A DNA stretch of 59,411 nt from Colwellia sp. E2M01 (lineage in GTDB: Bacteria; Pseudomonadota; Gammaproteobacteria; Enterobacterales; Alteromonadaceae), in contig NZ_JAHKPR010000023.1 of NCBI RefSeq assembly GCF_018860585.1, positions 1 to 59,411 of the forward strand, written 5' to 3'. The notes under the pieces are model-generated. The model did no database searches. It saw only the letters and a program-made list of their open reading frames with translations, and was not told where the DNA came from. Made by a program: the position numbers and the translations under genes. Numbering within the stretch: the stretch's first letter is position 1; each line of letters opens with the position of its first letter. This document shows, in pieces, positions 1 to 9,086 of the stretch.

Positions 1-35
1 TTAGGTATATAACTTCAAAGTAATAAATTTTAGTC

Positions 36-69
36 AAAAAAAAGCGCTCAACTATTAGCTAGAGAGCGC
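36..69 (-). terminator. Rho-independent terminator-like hairpin, minus strand
   Basis: Read on the minus strand, a 6-bp GC-rich stem (GCGCTC at 69-64 with GAGCGC at 49-44) is followed by eight T residues (43-36). There is no T-run in plus orientation. No minus-strand gene lies immediately to its right, so the transcript it would end is unknown. Confidence 0.55.
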
Positions 70-311
70 ATAACAAACAACATATTAAACATAAAACATT
101 CAGGGAATAACTTTACTATTAAGTAAGAGTGCTGTTTTAGTGTTTAGTTCATTTTATTTTAAATTTTTATTTTATGTTTACTACCTATTACATTTACCTA
201 GGCCTTGGCTATTTGATGTATGTTATCTTGTAGTCGCATAAATAGTCGTGATTAAAGATTGCCATTAAGGAAGGGGTTCTGGCATTATAAAAAACAAATA
301 TAATAATCGTC
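70..311. other. AT-rich gap before the lipoprotein gene
   Basis: No supported coding sequence is seen on either strand. On the minus strand, reading toward the hairpin at 36-69, small frames are broken by early stops. The gap must hold the promoter of the gene at 312, but no convincing -35/-10 pair or Shine-Dalgarno sequence was identified. Confidence 0.5.
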
Positions 312-938
312 ATGTTTATGCTTTCACGTAAAATTCTCTTAATATCATTAGCAAGTGTCTTTTTGCTTGCAAGTTGTGCGACCCCCCCACCTAAAAATCC
401 TGAAAACTTATGTGAAATATTCCGTGAACACCCAAGCTGGTATTTTGATGCGAAAGATGCGCGTGAGCGATGGGGTGTTCCTATTCATGTGCCAATGAGT
501 ATGATGTATCAAGAAAGTTCATTTCGTCATAATGCTGCGCCGCCTAGAGATTATTTGTTAGGATTTATTCCTTGGGGGCGAATAAGTACAGCTTATGGTT
601 ACTCGCAAGCTAAAACCATGACTTGGCAAGACTATATTAAAGAAACAGGTAACTCTGGTGCTGATCGTGATGATTTTGCGGATGCAATTGATTTTATGGG
701 GTGGTTTATTTATAAAACTCAAAAAGTGAACGGTGTTTCTAAGTGGGATGCTTATAACCAATACTTAAATTACCATGAAGGTTGGGGGGGATTTAAAAAT
801 AAGAGTTATAAAAAGAAAGCTTGGTTAGTTAAAGTATCGAGAAAAGTTGATAACCGTGCTCGTCGTTATAGTAGTCAATTAAAAAGCTGTGAAGAAGATT
901 TGAACCATGGTTGGTTGTGGCGATTATTTTTTGCTTAA
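312..938 (+). CDS. Lipoprotein with transglycosylase SLT-like fold
   Basis: The 208-residue product begins with a hydrophobic segment and a lipobox ending at Cys22 (LLASC), so it is predicted to be a lipidated envelope protein. The core resembles the SLT/lysozyme-like fold. MMYQESSFRHNA places the probable catalytic glutamate at Glu68, and AYGYSQ (about 95-99) matches the downstream Y-G-Y-(A/S)-Q motif of lytic transglycosylases. The expected role is cleavage of peptidoglycan glycan strands. The gene stands alone, with a weak hairpin (GGAGC 939-943, GCTCC 957-961) just after the stop. Neither the ATG at 312 nor that at 318 has a clear Shine-Dalgarno. The family call is fairly sure; the physiological role is not. 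Confidence 0.78.
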   Translation: MFMLSRKILLISLASVFLLASCATPPPKNPENLCEIFREHPSWYFDAKDARERWGVPIHVPMSMMYQESSFRHNAAPPRDYLLGFIPWGRISTAYGYSQAKTMTWQDYIKETGNSGADRDDFADAIDFMGWFIYKTQKVNGVSKWDAYNQYLNYHEGWGGFKNKSYKKKAWLVKVSRKVDNRARRYSSQLKSCEEDLNHGWLWRLFFA

Positions 939-1528
939 GGAGCTATGCTTTATTCTGCTCCCTAATATTTTCTATATAGCCTGTTCGATAACTAGTTGTA
1001 CGATATTAGTTGTAGCATGTGGATTACTTAATTTAGATATTTCAATATTGTTGCAGTAAGTGAGGATTTACATTTTTACTGACTGCAATTTTTCCCCTAT
1101 TTATATTTTATCACTATAACATCACTGCGGCGTCAATGTCGGATAAATGTGGTGCCAAAGCGCTTCACGTTTAAGCATTTAAACACCTCCTCGAGTTTGG
1201 ACTTAAATAAGGGTAAAACTTATTACTAAAGCGAAATACAGTGCTTTAGTAATACCATTAAGTTGGTTTGTAAAGCGTAGTATAAGTGACCATTTGGCTA
1301 AATGGGTGATGATATTATTTAAGCTAACTAGTTAACTGATTAATAAAAAAACACTCGCATAAAGCCTGCCAATATTTAATTTTTATCGTAAAAAACTGTC
1401 CAAGCTAGCTAGAATAATAGCTTCAGAAGTAGCTAGTAAATTTATCAAAATGCGAAGAAAAAAAGTCATTTTTTTGTGAAATAAATGTTGAAATAGCAAA
1501 ATGCAGTCCCCGATAGGGGTAGCTATTG
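939..1528. other. Gene-free region after the transglycosylase gene
   Basis: About 590 bases with no supportable reading frame. It contains the weak hairpin after the upstream gene, a perfect 12-bp inverted repeat at 1221-1254 and a very AT-rich stretch at about 1320-1500. It leads directly into the DnaA-box cluster at 1529-1600. Confidence 0.6.
1221..1254. repeat. Perfect 12-bp inverted repeat
   Basis: TATTACTAAAGC at 1221-1232 is exactly complementary to GCTTTAGTAATA at 1243-1254, with a 10-base loop. No T-run follows on the plus strand, so it is not a classical terminator. Its function is unknown. Confidence 0.7.
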
Positions 1529-1600
1529 TTATCCACAGAAATTGTGGAAAATAGATCGAGTTATAGGAAAACCCTAATCTGTGGATAACTTTGTGGTTAA
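1529..1600. promoter_or_regulatory. Cluster of four DnaA boxes
   Basis: Within 72 bases there are two perfect 9-mers, TTATCCACA at 1529-1537 and its reverse complement TGTGGATAA at 1580-1588. Two single-mismatch boxes are also present: TGTGGAAAA at 1543-1551 and TGTGGTTAA at 1592-1600. A GATC site lies between them at 1554-1557. The flanking genes are not those of a gammaproteobacterial oriC, so a DnaA titration or reactivation locus is the more plausible reading. Confidence 0.6.
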
Positions 1601-1617
1601 CTATACTGTTATGTTAA

Positions 1618-2922
1618 TTACTCTTCTTCGGTGCTTTCGCCAACAAAATGTTCAGGCATAACTCGTACCGATTTAATCATATTGCCAGCTACATCGATGA
1701 TTTCAACCGGATAACCTGCTATTCGTAAGCTAATGTTACTTTCAGGTATTTCTTCTAAATATTCTAAGATTAAACCGTTAAGTGTTTTCGGTCCGTCTGT
1801 TGGTAATTCCCAAGACATCTCTTTATTAATATCTCTAATATTGGCACTACCATCAACTAAGTAACTACCATCAGGTTGCAAGTTGACCTCATCACTTGTA
1901 GTTGGTGTCATTGTGGTAGTAAAGTCACCAACAATCTCTTCGAGAATATCCTCTAAGGTCACTAAGCCTTGAATGTCACCGTATTCGTCAACTACTAAGC
2001 CTAAACGTTCTTTAGCATGCTGAAACTTTAATAATTGAATATTTAGCGGGGTGCCTTCAGGAATAAAGTAAAGCTCACGTACAGATCTTAATAAGGTTGC
2101 TTTAGTAAATTGTTTTTTAGATAAAAGCTTTAAGGCGTCTCGTGCATGAATATAACCAACTACATCATCGATACTGTCACGATACAAAAGTACACGTGTG
2201 TGGTTTGCTTGGGTTAGTTGCTTCTGAATTTTTTTCCAATCGTTGTTAACATCAATCCCGACTAATTCACTACGAGGGATCATAATATCTTCAACAGAGA
2301 CTTTTTCTAAATCTAAAATACTCACCAACATATCTTGATCACGTTGATGTAATAGCGCTCCAGACTCATTTACTACGGTTCTTAACTCTTCACTACTGAG
2401 GCTGTGTTGCTCTCGTTGCTCTGAGCTAATACCTAGCATCATTAATATACCATTTGTTATCCAATTAACTGCCATCACAAAAGGCATTAAGATTTTAAGT
2501 AACACCGTTAAAATTATAGAACTTGGGAAAGCTATTTTTTCAGGATATAAAGCAGCAAGTGTTTTTGGTGTGACTTCTGCGAAAATTAATACCAATAAAG
2601 TAAGTACAATAGTTGAGATTAATAAGGCTAAATCTTTAGATATTCCAACATCAACAGCTAATCTTATAGCGATAATAGTAGCAATAGATGAAGCGGCGAT
2701 ATTAACGAGGTTATTACCAATTAAAATTAGCCCGATAAGACGATCGGGGCGAGCTAGTAGTTTACTTACACGTTTTGCACCTTTGTGTTTTTCTTTTTCG
2801 AGGTGACGTAAGCGATATCTGTTTAAAGACATCATGCCTGTTTCAGAGCCTGAGAAATAGGCTGAGATAAGTATTAAGATGCCAAGAATGGTAAAAAGCA
2901 TCTGGGTGGATATATTGTCCAA
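1618..2922 (-). CDS. CNNM/CorC (HlyC)-family membrane protein
   Basis: The 434-residue product has the three-part layout of the YfjD/CorB-like family. An N-terminal DUF21 membrane domain with about four helices occupies residues 1-190. A pair of CBS domains lies at about 205-330 (EDIMIPRSELVGID and DEYGDIQGLVTLEDILEEIVGD segments). A C-terminal CorC_HlyC domain follows at about 345-425. Such proteins are inner-membrane proteins linked to Mg2+/Co2+ efflux or tolerance, but transport is not shown by sequence alone. The stop codon lies just beside the DnaA-box cluster. The downstream minus-strand neighbour begins about 160 bases upstream of the start, which allows a separate promoter. Confidence 0.88.
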   Translation of the reverse strand: MDNISTQMLFTILGILILISAYFSGSETGMMSLNRYRLRHLEKEKHKGAKRVSKLLARPDRLIGLILIGNNLVNIAASSIATIIAIRLAVDVGISKDLALLISTIVLTLLVLIFAEVTPKTLAALYPEKIAFPSSIILTVLLKILMPFVMAVNWITNGILMMLGISSEQREQHSLSSEELRTVVNESGALLHQRDQDMLVSILDLEKVSVEDIMIPRSELVGIDVNNDWKKIQKQLTQANHTRVLLYRDSIDDVVGYIHARDALKLLSKKQFTKATLLRSVRELYFIPEGTPLNIQLLKFQHAKERLGLVVDEYGDIQGLVTLEDILEEIVGDFTTTMTPTTSDEVNLQPDGSYLVDGSANIRDINKEMSWELPTDGPKTLNGLILEYLEEIPESNISLRIAGYPVEIIDVAGNMIKSVRVMPEHFVGESTEEE

Positions 2923-3085
2923 GAAGGAGGTTTCCTATATTAATAACCGCTTTTAATATATGTAAGGGCTATAAAAGTAAAAATCAATAAACACTTTTTA
3001 CCCAAATTTAGGGTTTAATATAAATAGTGTTAATTAGCTAAGGAGTAAGCGAGATAAAGTCACTTATTTTAGATAAGCGACGCCT

Positions 3086-3871
3086 TTATAAAATAAATTC
3101 TTTAACAAAGCGACTACCAAAATAAGCCAGCGTTAGTAAACCACTAGCACTTAGCATAAGCACTAATACACGATGACCACGCCAACCTTTAACAAAATGC
3201 CCCCAAAGAATGACACTATAAATAGTTAATGCGAGTAAAGATAATACCGTTTTATGAGCATTTTCTTTTGCTAAAAAGCCTTCTAAAAAGATAAAGCCTA
3301 TTATTTCACTGATCAATAAAATGACAGTACCAAGGGTTAAAATAATAAAAAGTTGTTTTTCAACTTGCATAAGAGGAGGTAAATGAGCAACAGCCGCTAT
3401 ATTTTTACTCTTAAGTTTTACGTTAATGTATGTAACTTGAAAGGCGAATAAGGTAGCAATAATCAAAATTGAATAAGCCACTAAAGCTAAGCTGATATGG
3501 CTGAGTAAAATAAACTTATCACTCACCAGTTGAATAGAATCTATTGGTGGTAGAAAAATAGTGACTAATTGCCACAACCCGGTAAAGCCATATACTACAG
3601 GAAGTAATAAATTGACTTTAGATTTAAGCGCAACAAGGGTTACAACAATAGTGATCGTTAAGCTCACTAAAGAAACTACATTAGGTAAATTAAAGTTTAA
3701 AGTTTGTTGAGAAAATAATAACGCCGTGTGTATTAAAATAGCCGAAAAAGCTAAACTTAAAACTAACCTATTGTTAGGACCTGTAGGATGAAACAAGCGC
3801 GAGACAACGGCTAATGTTGCAAGCATATATAGCAAACAACCTAAACTTGATCCTATAACCAAAAAATCCAC
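3086..3871 (-). CDS. ypjD: YpjD-like cytochrome c assembly (CcsA-related) membrane protein
   Basis: This 261-residue, eight-helix-like hydrophobic protein matches the YpjD/CcsA family often found beside ffh in gammaproteobacteria. The C-terminal region contains conserved histidines (ENAHKTVLSLLALTIYSVILWGHF and the following GWRGHR), which in the CcsA group are linked to haem handling. Here ffh lies on the opposite strand, separated by the permease gene at 4047-5267, so the classical adjacency has been interrupted. Its length is typical for YpjD. The true function of YpjD is unsettled, and a direct role in cytochrome c maturation should not be assumed. Confidence 0.8.
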   Translation of the reverse strand: MDFLVIGSSLGCLLYMLATLAVVSRLFHPTGPNNRLVLSLAFSAILIHTALLFSQQTLNFNLPNVVSLVSLTITIVVTLVALKSKVNLLLPVVYGFTGLWQLVTIFLPPIDSIQLVSDKFILLSHISLALVAYSILIIATLFAFQVTYINVKLKSKNIAAVAHLPPLMQVEKQLFIILTLGTVILLISEIIGFIFLEGFLAKENAHKTVLSLLALTIYSVILWGHFVKGWRGHRVLVLMLSASGLLTLAYFGSRFVKEFIL

Positions 3872-4046
3872 TAAAAACCCCTAAACTACCTGAAAAAAAC
3901 AGTAAAAATTGATTCTATCAGATAAAAAAAATAGCGCCACGTGAATAGCGTAAAGTATTGACTTAAATTAAACATATTCTGGCAAATTTATAGGTCTGCT
4001 TCAAAAGAAGTAATGTTTAACCTACCAAACGAAGATATACGAAATA

Positions 4047-5267
4047 TTATTTTATTAGTAAACGTCGCAATGGTTTTATTGATAAAAAGGCAATAAGTCC
4101 AGCACACGCTAAACCAAACCATTGTGGTAACACTTCATGGCTATGCTGCATTTGATCGGTAATGTTTATGTCATAAAAATTAAGTACGAAATCTAACAGT
4201 AATGCAAAACTAATAGCACTTATTGAAACCCCAAGTAAATAACGGATTAATACCGCGCTACCCATTTCATTGCGAATAACACCTAAAGTTGAGATATTCG
4301 TTGCCGGACCTGCCATCATAAAAACTAAAGCGGTCCCAGGCGATAAACCTGCCATAATAAAGCCCGCAGCAATAGGTGTAGACGCCGTTGCACAAATGTA
4401 CATAGGGATTGATATTACAATCATTAATAACATGGCAGGTAAGCCACTACCGTAACTTAATAAGAACTCTTGTGGTAAAAAGGTACGAATAAGCGAGGCA
4501 AAGATAAGACCCACCAATAACCAAATAATAATGTCGTCTATAAGTTTAGTTGATGCGTAATAAACCCCTTGTTTGGTTTTATTAATAAAAGCGTTGTCTT
4601 TTTTAGTAACTGCTGTTGTTTCACTAGCGCAACATGAGGTAGTCGTTTTTTGAGGCGCTGAATGTTCATGGTGTGAATGCTCATGGTTTGAATGTGGAGC
4701 ACTTTCAACGTTATCTACTTTTTTGCTGCTACAACAAGATGATTTTTTACTATCTTCTGTCATAACTTTTTCAACGGATAAATTATCTTCTTTATCTGTT
4801 TCTTTACTACCACAACAAGACGTTGCTTTACTGTGAGCGTGAGGAAACTTTACATTTTCTTCTTTTACCGTTGCAACTAATAAACCTGTCATAATAGCCG
4901 ACATAATTGCCGCAAAAGGTCGATAAATGGCAAATATAGGGCCGAGTAAAGCATAAGATACTGACACCGAGTCAATACCTGTTTCAGGTGTAGAAACTAA
5001 AAAGGATGAGGTTGCTGATGCCGAGGCGCCGCTTCGTCTTAACTCTGCAGCGACAGGAATTACACCACAAGAACATAAAGGAAGTGGAGCTCCGATAAGA
5101 GCTGCTTTTACAATAGCACCTTTACCACTACCTAAGTGTTTGGTTAACATTTGACTCGGTACCCAAGCTTTCATTAAACCCGCAATGAGTAAGCCTAATA
5201 ATAACCACGGGCTAGCTTCAGCACTTAACGCTAAAAAATTTATCGCTAAAGTTGTTAACTGTTCCAT
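4047..5267 (-). CDS. SO_0444-type Cu/Zn efflux permease with Cys/His-rich loop
   Basis: This 406-residue permease has two membrane halves. The first contains the CSC motif at residues 65-67 (LCSCGVIP), typical of the DUF318/ArsP-related permease superfamily. The central cytosolic loop at about 145-220 is striking: three CC pairs (151-152, 178-179, 212-213) and a histidine cluster around 192-202 suggest metal capture. The SO_0444 family is assigned to copper or zinc efflux, so this is probably an inner-membrane heavy-metal exporter. Metal specificity cannot be read from sequence. No metal-responsive regulator or operator was recognised nearby. The gene has its own upstream region, divergent from ffh. 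Confidence 0.82.
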   Translation of the reverse strand: MEQLTTLAINFLALSAEASPWLLLGLLIAGLMKAWVPSQMLTKHLGSGKGAIVKAALIGAPLPLCSCGVIPVAAELRRSGASASATSSFLVSTPETGIDSVSVSYALLGPIFAIYRPFAAIMSAIMTGLLVATVKEENVKFPHAHSKATSCCGSKETDKEDNLSVEKVMTEDSKKSSCCSSKKVDNVESAPHSNHEHSHHEHSAPQKTTTSCCASETTAVTKKDNAFINKTKQGVYYASTKLIDDIIIWLLVGLIFASLIRTFLPQEFLLSYGSGLPAMLLMIVISIPMYICATASTPIAAGFIMAGLSPGTALVFMMAGPATNISTLGVIRNEMGSAVLIRYLLGVSISAISFALLLDFVLNFYDINITDQMQHSHEVLPQWFGLACAGLIAFLSIKPLRRLLIK

Positions 5268-5540
5268 TTATAATGTACCTGTACGTAAGTTAAAACTGTA
5301 TTTTTCAGCTTTATTGTTTGTATCATTAATAACATATTCTTTAATCTATATATGGCATTAGCGTCATTAAAATCAACTCTACTATAGCATGGCAATGTTT
5401 TTCATCGCACGATTAGTTGGTTAATAATACGACTTTTCTTAATGCTAAATCACAACTGATAGTATCTGCTGTCGCATCTTAGAGATATTTGGGTATAATA
5501 GCAGCATTAATTTTTTCAATCTTAGCTGTTAGAGTATTTC

Positions 5541-6920
5541 ATGTTTGACAATCTTTCCGAACGCTTAAGTAAAACGCTTAAAAATATTAGTGGCCGTGGC
5601 CGTTTAACCGAAGACAATATTAAAGACACTTTGCGTGAAGTACGCATGGCATTGCTTGAAGCTGATGTTGCTTTACCGGTTATTCGTGAATTTGTAGCCA
5701 AAGTTAAAGAGCAAGCTGTTGGTACTGATGTTTCTAAAAGCCTTACTCCAGGTCAAGTTTTTGTAAAAATAGTACAAAAAGAACTTGAATCAGCTATGGG
5801 GGAAATCAACGAAGGGCTTGATTTAAGAGCTGCTCCACCTGCTATTGTATTAATGGCGGGTTTACAAGGTGCAGGTAAAACCACCTCAGTTGCCAAGTTA
5901 GCCAAGTTTTTAACCGAACGTGAAAAGAAAAAAGTATTAGTAGTAAGTGCTGATGTTTATCGTCCAGCGGCTATTAAACAGCTTGAAACCTTAGCCACTG
6001 AAATTAATGTTGGTTTTTTCCCAAGTGATATCAAACAAAAGCCTATTGATATTGCCAATGCAGCAATTGATCACGCTAAGAAAAACCACTTTGATGTATT
6101 AATTGTTGATACTGCGGGTCGCTTACATATTGATGAAGATATGATGAGTGAGATTCAGCAACTTCATACAGCGATTAATCCAATAGAAACCTTATTTACT
6201 GTCGATGCGATGACAGGTCAAGATGCGGCAAATACTGCAAAAGCTTTTAATGACGCGCTACCATTAACCGGTGTTATTTTAACAAAAACAGATGGTGATG
6301 CCCGCGGTGGTGCAGCATTATCAATTCGTCACATTACCGGCAAGCCTATTAAATTTATGGGTGTTGGTGAAAAGATTGAAGCATTAGAGCCTTTCCACCC
6401 AGATCGTATTGCCTCACGTATTTTAGGCATGGGTGATGTACTTTCTCTTGTTGAAGAAATCGAGCAAAAAGTAGATAAAGAGCAAGCGGCAAAACTTGCG
6501 AAAAAAGTACAAAGTGGTAAAGGCTTTAGTTTAGAGGACTTTCGTGACCAACTAGTACAAATGAAAAACATGGGCGGCATGATGGGCATGATGGATAAAT
6601 TACCGGGTATGGGTAATATGTCTGACAAAATTAAAGATGGCATGGATGATAAAATTACTACGCAAATGGAAGCCATTATTAATTCGATGACGCCAGGTGA
6701 ACGTGAACGTCCTGACATTATCAAAGGTTCCCGCAAACGCCGTATTGCTATGGGCTCTGGCACGCAAATTCAAGACGTTAATAAACTGCTTAAACAATTT
6801 ACCCAAATGCAAAAAATGATGAAGAAAATGTCAGCGAAAGGCGGTATGAAGAAAATGATGCGCGGCATGCAGGGCATGATGCCACCAGGAATGGGCGGCG
6901 GCGGTATGTTCGGTCGTTAA
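5541..6920 (+). CDS. ffh: Signal recognition particle protein Ffh (SRP54)
   Basis: The 459-residue GTPase binds 4.5S RNA and delivers ribosomes making membrane proteins to FtsY. An N-domain helix bundle occupies residues 1-90. The G domain carries the P-loop GLQGAGKT at 107-114 and DTAGR at about 190. The C-terminal M domain is methionine-rich (MKNMGGMMGMMDKLPGMG and the tail after about 330), which forms the signal-peptide groove. Length and domain order are typical. A TATAAT hexamer at 5494-5499 is a probable -10, but the -35 is weak. A strong terminator follows at 6974-6997. The RNA partner gene is not in this window. Confidence 0.97.
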   Translation: MFDNLSERLSKTLKNISGRGRLTEDNIKDTLREVRMALLEADVALPVIREFVAKVKEQAVGTDVSKSLTPGQVFVKIVQKELESAMGEINEGLDLRAAPPAIVLMAGLQGAGKTTSVAKLAKFLTEREKKKVLVVSADVYRPAAIKQLETLATEINVGFFPSDIKQKPIDIANAAIDHAKKNHFDVLIVDTAGRLHIDEDMMSEIQQLHTAINPIETLFTVDAMTGQDAANTAKAFNDALPLTGVILTKTDGDARGGAALSIRHITGKPIKFMGVGEKIEALEPFHPDRIASRILGMGDVLSLVEEIEQKVDKEQAAKLAKKVQSGKGFSLEDFRDQLVQMKNMGGMMGMMDKLPGMGNMSDKIKDGMDDKITTQMEAIINSMTPGERERPDIIKGSRKRRIAMGSGTQIQDVNKLLKQFTQMQKMMKKMSAKGGMKKMMRGMQGMMPPGMGGGGMFGR

Positions 6921-6973
6921 GCCAACCGCAATATAACAAAGCAAGTAATAGTAATGTGTGTTTTGTAAAAGTT

Positions 6974-6997
6974 AAGGCTGCGTATGCAGCCTTTTTT
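6974..6997 (+). terminator. Terminator of ffh
   Basis: An 8-bp stem (AAGGCTGC 6974-6981 with GCAGCCTT 6986-6993) with a GTAT loop runs into six T residues at 6992-6997. Confidence 0.88.
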
Positions 6998-7181
6998 ATA
7001 CTCTCTATTTATACTAATAAAACTTAACTTAAAACAATAATAATTAATTTAGTCTTATTATTTTAACCTAATTTTCACAACTTTCTTTGAGCCTAGCTAT
7101 ACTTAAAACTTAACGGTAAATAATCGCAATTTTTGTCGTTAAGTATTTGATGTGAGAAGTTCACAGTGAGGACAATGAATA

Positions 7182-8816
7182 ATGGCTACACATAAAGATC
7201 ATACATCGCCTATTCGTACAGGCATGGCACAAACTAAAGAGGACAGTGTTTTTAAACGTTATGCAATAGTTTTGGAAAGCATTATTTTTTTAGTTGTTAT
7301 AACAAGTTTGCTTTACGCGACACGTTTTATCGATACAGAAAGTATAATCACAGGACTACTTAATACTGAAGACTATGGACAACTAGCTAAACTTACAGCT
7401 TTTATTTGTATTACAATGCTCGGTACTATTGCATTGTTATTTCGCTTTAATTTCACCTTAAGTAAACAGTTAAAAAAACAAAATATAGCCTCAGGTGAAA
7501 TCAGAGAGCTTGCTTTTTATGATCAATTAACCAACTTGCCTAACCAAGCGTTATGTCATGACCGCCTCGACCACGCCATCGCTCAAGCTTCAAGAAATAA
7601 AACTTCAGTTGGTGTACTTTATGTAACTATCGATGACTTTAAAGCGGTAAACACTCAACAAGGACATGATGCTGGCGATAAATTACTGCAAGAAGTGGCT
7701 AAACGTTTAACAAGAGAGCTACGTCCAGGTGACACCTTAGCTAGGATCAATGGAGTAGAATTCATTATTATTCTAGAGTCATTATCTCCGCAAGAAAATG
7801 TACATAATATTGTTAAAAACATACTAAATAAGCTAGTTAAGTTTTATAGCATTGAAATGCAAGAAATATACATCACTAGCAATATTGGTGTTGCAACCTA
7901 CCCTTACGATGGTGAGCATGGTAAAGAATTAATTAAGAATGCAGATAAAGCGGTACGTTTTGCACAAGAGCAAGGCAAAAACAGTATTGCTTTTTTCTCT
8001 GCAGAAATACAAGAGCAAGTAAATACTAAGAAAAAGATAGCTGAGCAATTAAGTAATGCGTTAACAAAAAATGAGTTAGAACTACATTACCAACCCATTG
8101 TTAGCACGGAAACGCATAAAATAATTGGTGCTGAAGCGTTATTACGTTGGAATAATAAAGTACTTGGCGAAATGGCACCTGATGTATTTATTCCTATTGC
8201 AGAAGATATTGGTCTTATTAATGAAATAGGTGACTGGGTGCTTACTAAAGCTTGCCAACAAAATAAAGCATGGCAAGATCAAGGGCTAGCAAAAATCGTT
8301 ATGTCTATTAACCTGTCGGTAATGCAATTAGGTTTACATGATTACGCTGAAACCGTAGCAACTTCGCTTGATGCCACACACCTTGAATCGCAATACTTAG
8401 AATTAGAAATAACAGAAGATATAATAATGAAAGATGTTAAGCAGTCTATGTTGCAATTACGATTATTAGGCGCATTAGATGTAACCGTTGCTCTTGATGA
8501 TTTTGGCACAGGTTATTCTTCTATGAAATATTTACCTAAACTCGGGTTAAGTAAGTTAAAAATAGATCGTCGATTTACTAAAGGTTTAACTAACAATGAA
8601 CTTGATGTTAAAGCGGTTCTTGCAATTACAGCGTTAGCTCAACAACTCGATTTAAAGGTTACTGCTGAAGGTGTTGAAACCGCTGAGCAATGTAAGTTTA
8701 TTGAACGCTGTAATATTGATGCGATGCAGGGATATTACTTCAGTAAAGCCGTTACTGCTGAAGATTTCACTGAGTTACTCGCAACGCCTTCATGGCATGA
8801 ATCTAAAACAGCCTAG
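7182..8816 (+). CDS. Membrane GGDEF-EAL protein, probable c-di-GMP phosphodiesterase
   Basis: The 544-residue protein has two N-terminal membrane helices (about 30-50 and 70-88), a GGDEF domain (about 110-275) and an EAL domain (about 290-540). The GGDEF signature is degraded to NGVEF (190-194), so cyclase activity is unlikely. The EAL site looks complete: EALLRW (Glu318), DDFGTGYSS (Asp439-Asp440), LKID (Lys460) and AEGVET (Glu497). It is therefore predicted to hydrolyse c-di-GMP, perhaps with the GGDEF part as a regulatory GTP-binding domain. No periplasmic sensor domain is evident between the helices beyond about 20 residues. A GAGG Shine-Dalgarno at 7168-7171 supports the start. It is a stand-alone gene, and the large EPS operon 3 kb downstream is a plausible target process. 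Confidence 0.9.
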   Translation: MATHKDHTSPIRTGMAQTKEDSVFKRYAIVLESIIFLVVITSLLYATRFIDTESIITGLLNTEDYGQLAKLTAFICITMLGTIALLFRFNFTLSKQLKKQNIASGEIRELAFYDQLTNLPNQALCHDRLDHAIAQASRNKTSVGVLYVTIDDFKAVNTQQGHDAGDKLLQEVAKRLTRELRPGDTLARINGVEFIIILESLSPQENVHNIVKNILNKLVKFYSIEMQEIYITSNIGVATYPYDGEHGKELIKNADKAVRFAQEQGKNSIAFFSAEIQEQVNTKKKIAEQLSNALTKNELELHYQPIVSTETHKIIGAEALLRWNNKVLGEMAPDVFIPIAEDIGLINEIGDWVLTKACQQNKAWQDQGLAKIVMSINLSVMQLGLHDYAETVATSLDATHLESQYLELEITEDIIMKDVKQSMLQLRLLGALDVTVALDDFGTGYSSMKYLPKLGLSKLKIDRRFTKGLTNNELDVKAVLAITALAQQLDLKVTAEGVETAEQCKFIERCNIDAMQGYYFSKAVTAEDFTELLATPSWHESKTA

Positions 8817-8982
8817 TTAATTAGTTTATAATCTATTTTACTTGTTATTTACTGAGCGATTTCTGAGGCGAGATCGCTATCAACCCCGCCTTAAATAAGC
8901 TATAGGTCAACAAGGTTAATTGATAAGAGAATATTTTAACCTTACCAGGCGTATATATCAGCTTACTGTAAATAAATAAAGC

Positions 8983-9010
8983 TTGTAAAAATCTATCAGA
9001 AGCGTAGAAT
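8983..9010 (+). promoter_or_regulatory. Candidate sigma-70 promoter of the rpsP operon
   Basis: TTGTAA (8983-8988) and TAGAAT (9005-9010) are separated by 16 bases, and the leader to the rpsP ATG is about 70 bases. The match is reasonable but was judged by eye. Confidence 0.5.
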
Positions 9011-9086
9011 ACGCGAGCTTTTCTGTCACTAGATGACGGGAAATGTCTGGAAAATCCGTTTAACACTTAACATAATAGAGGACGAT

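Noticed and set aside
1320..1620. Chromosomal replication origin (oriC)
   Set aside because: DnaA boxes and an AT-rich stretch are present, but there are no mioC/gidA/dnaA-type neighbours and no clear set of 13-mers. A titration or regulatory cluster is more cautious.
6329..6763. Minus-strand reading frame of 144 codons inside ffh
   Set aside because: It lies fully opposite the conserved M and G domains of ffh, and its composition mirrors the methionine-rich region. It is a shadow frame.
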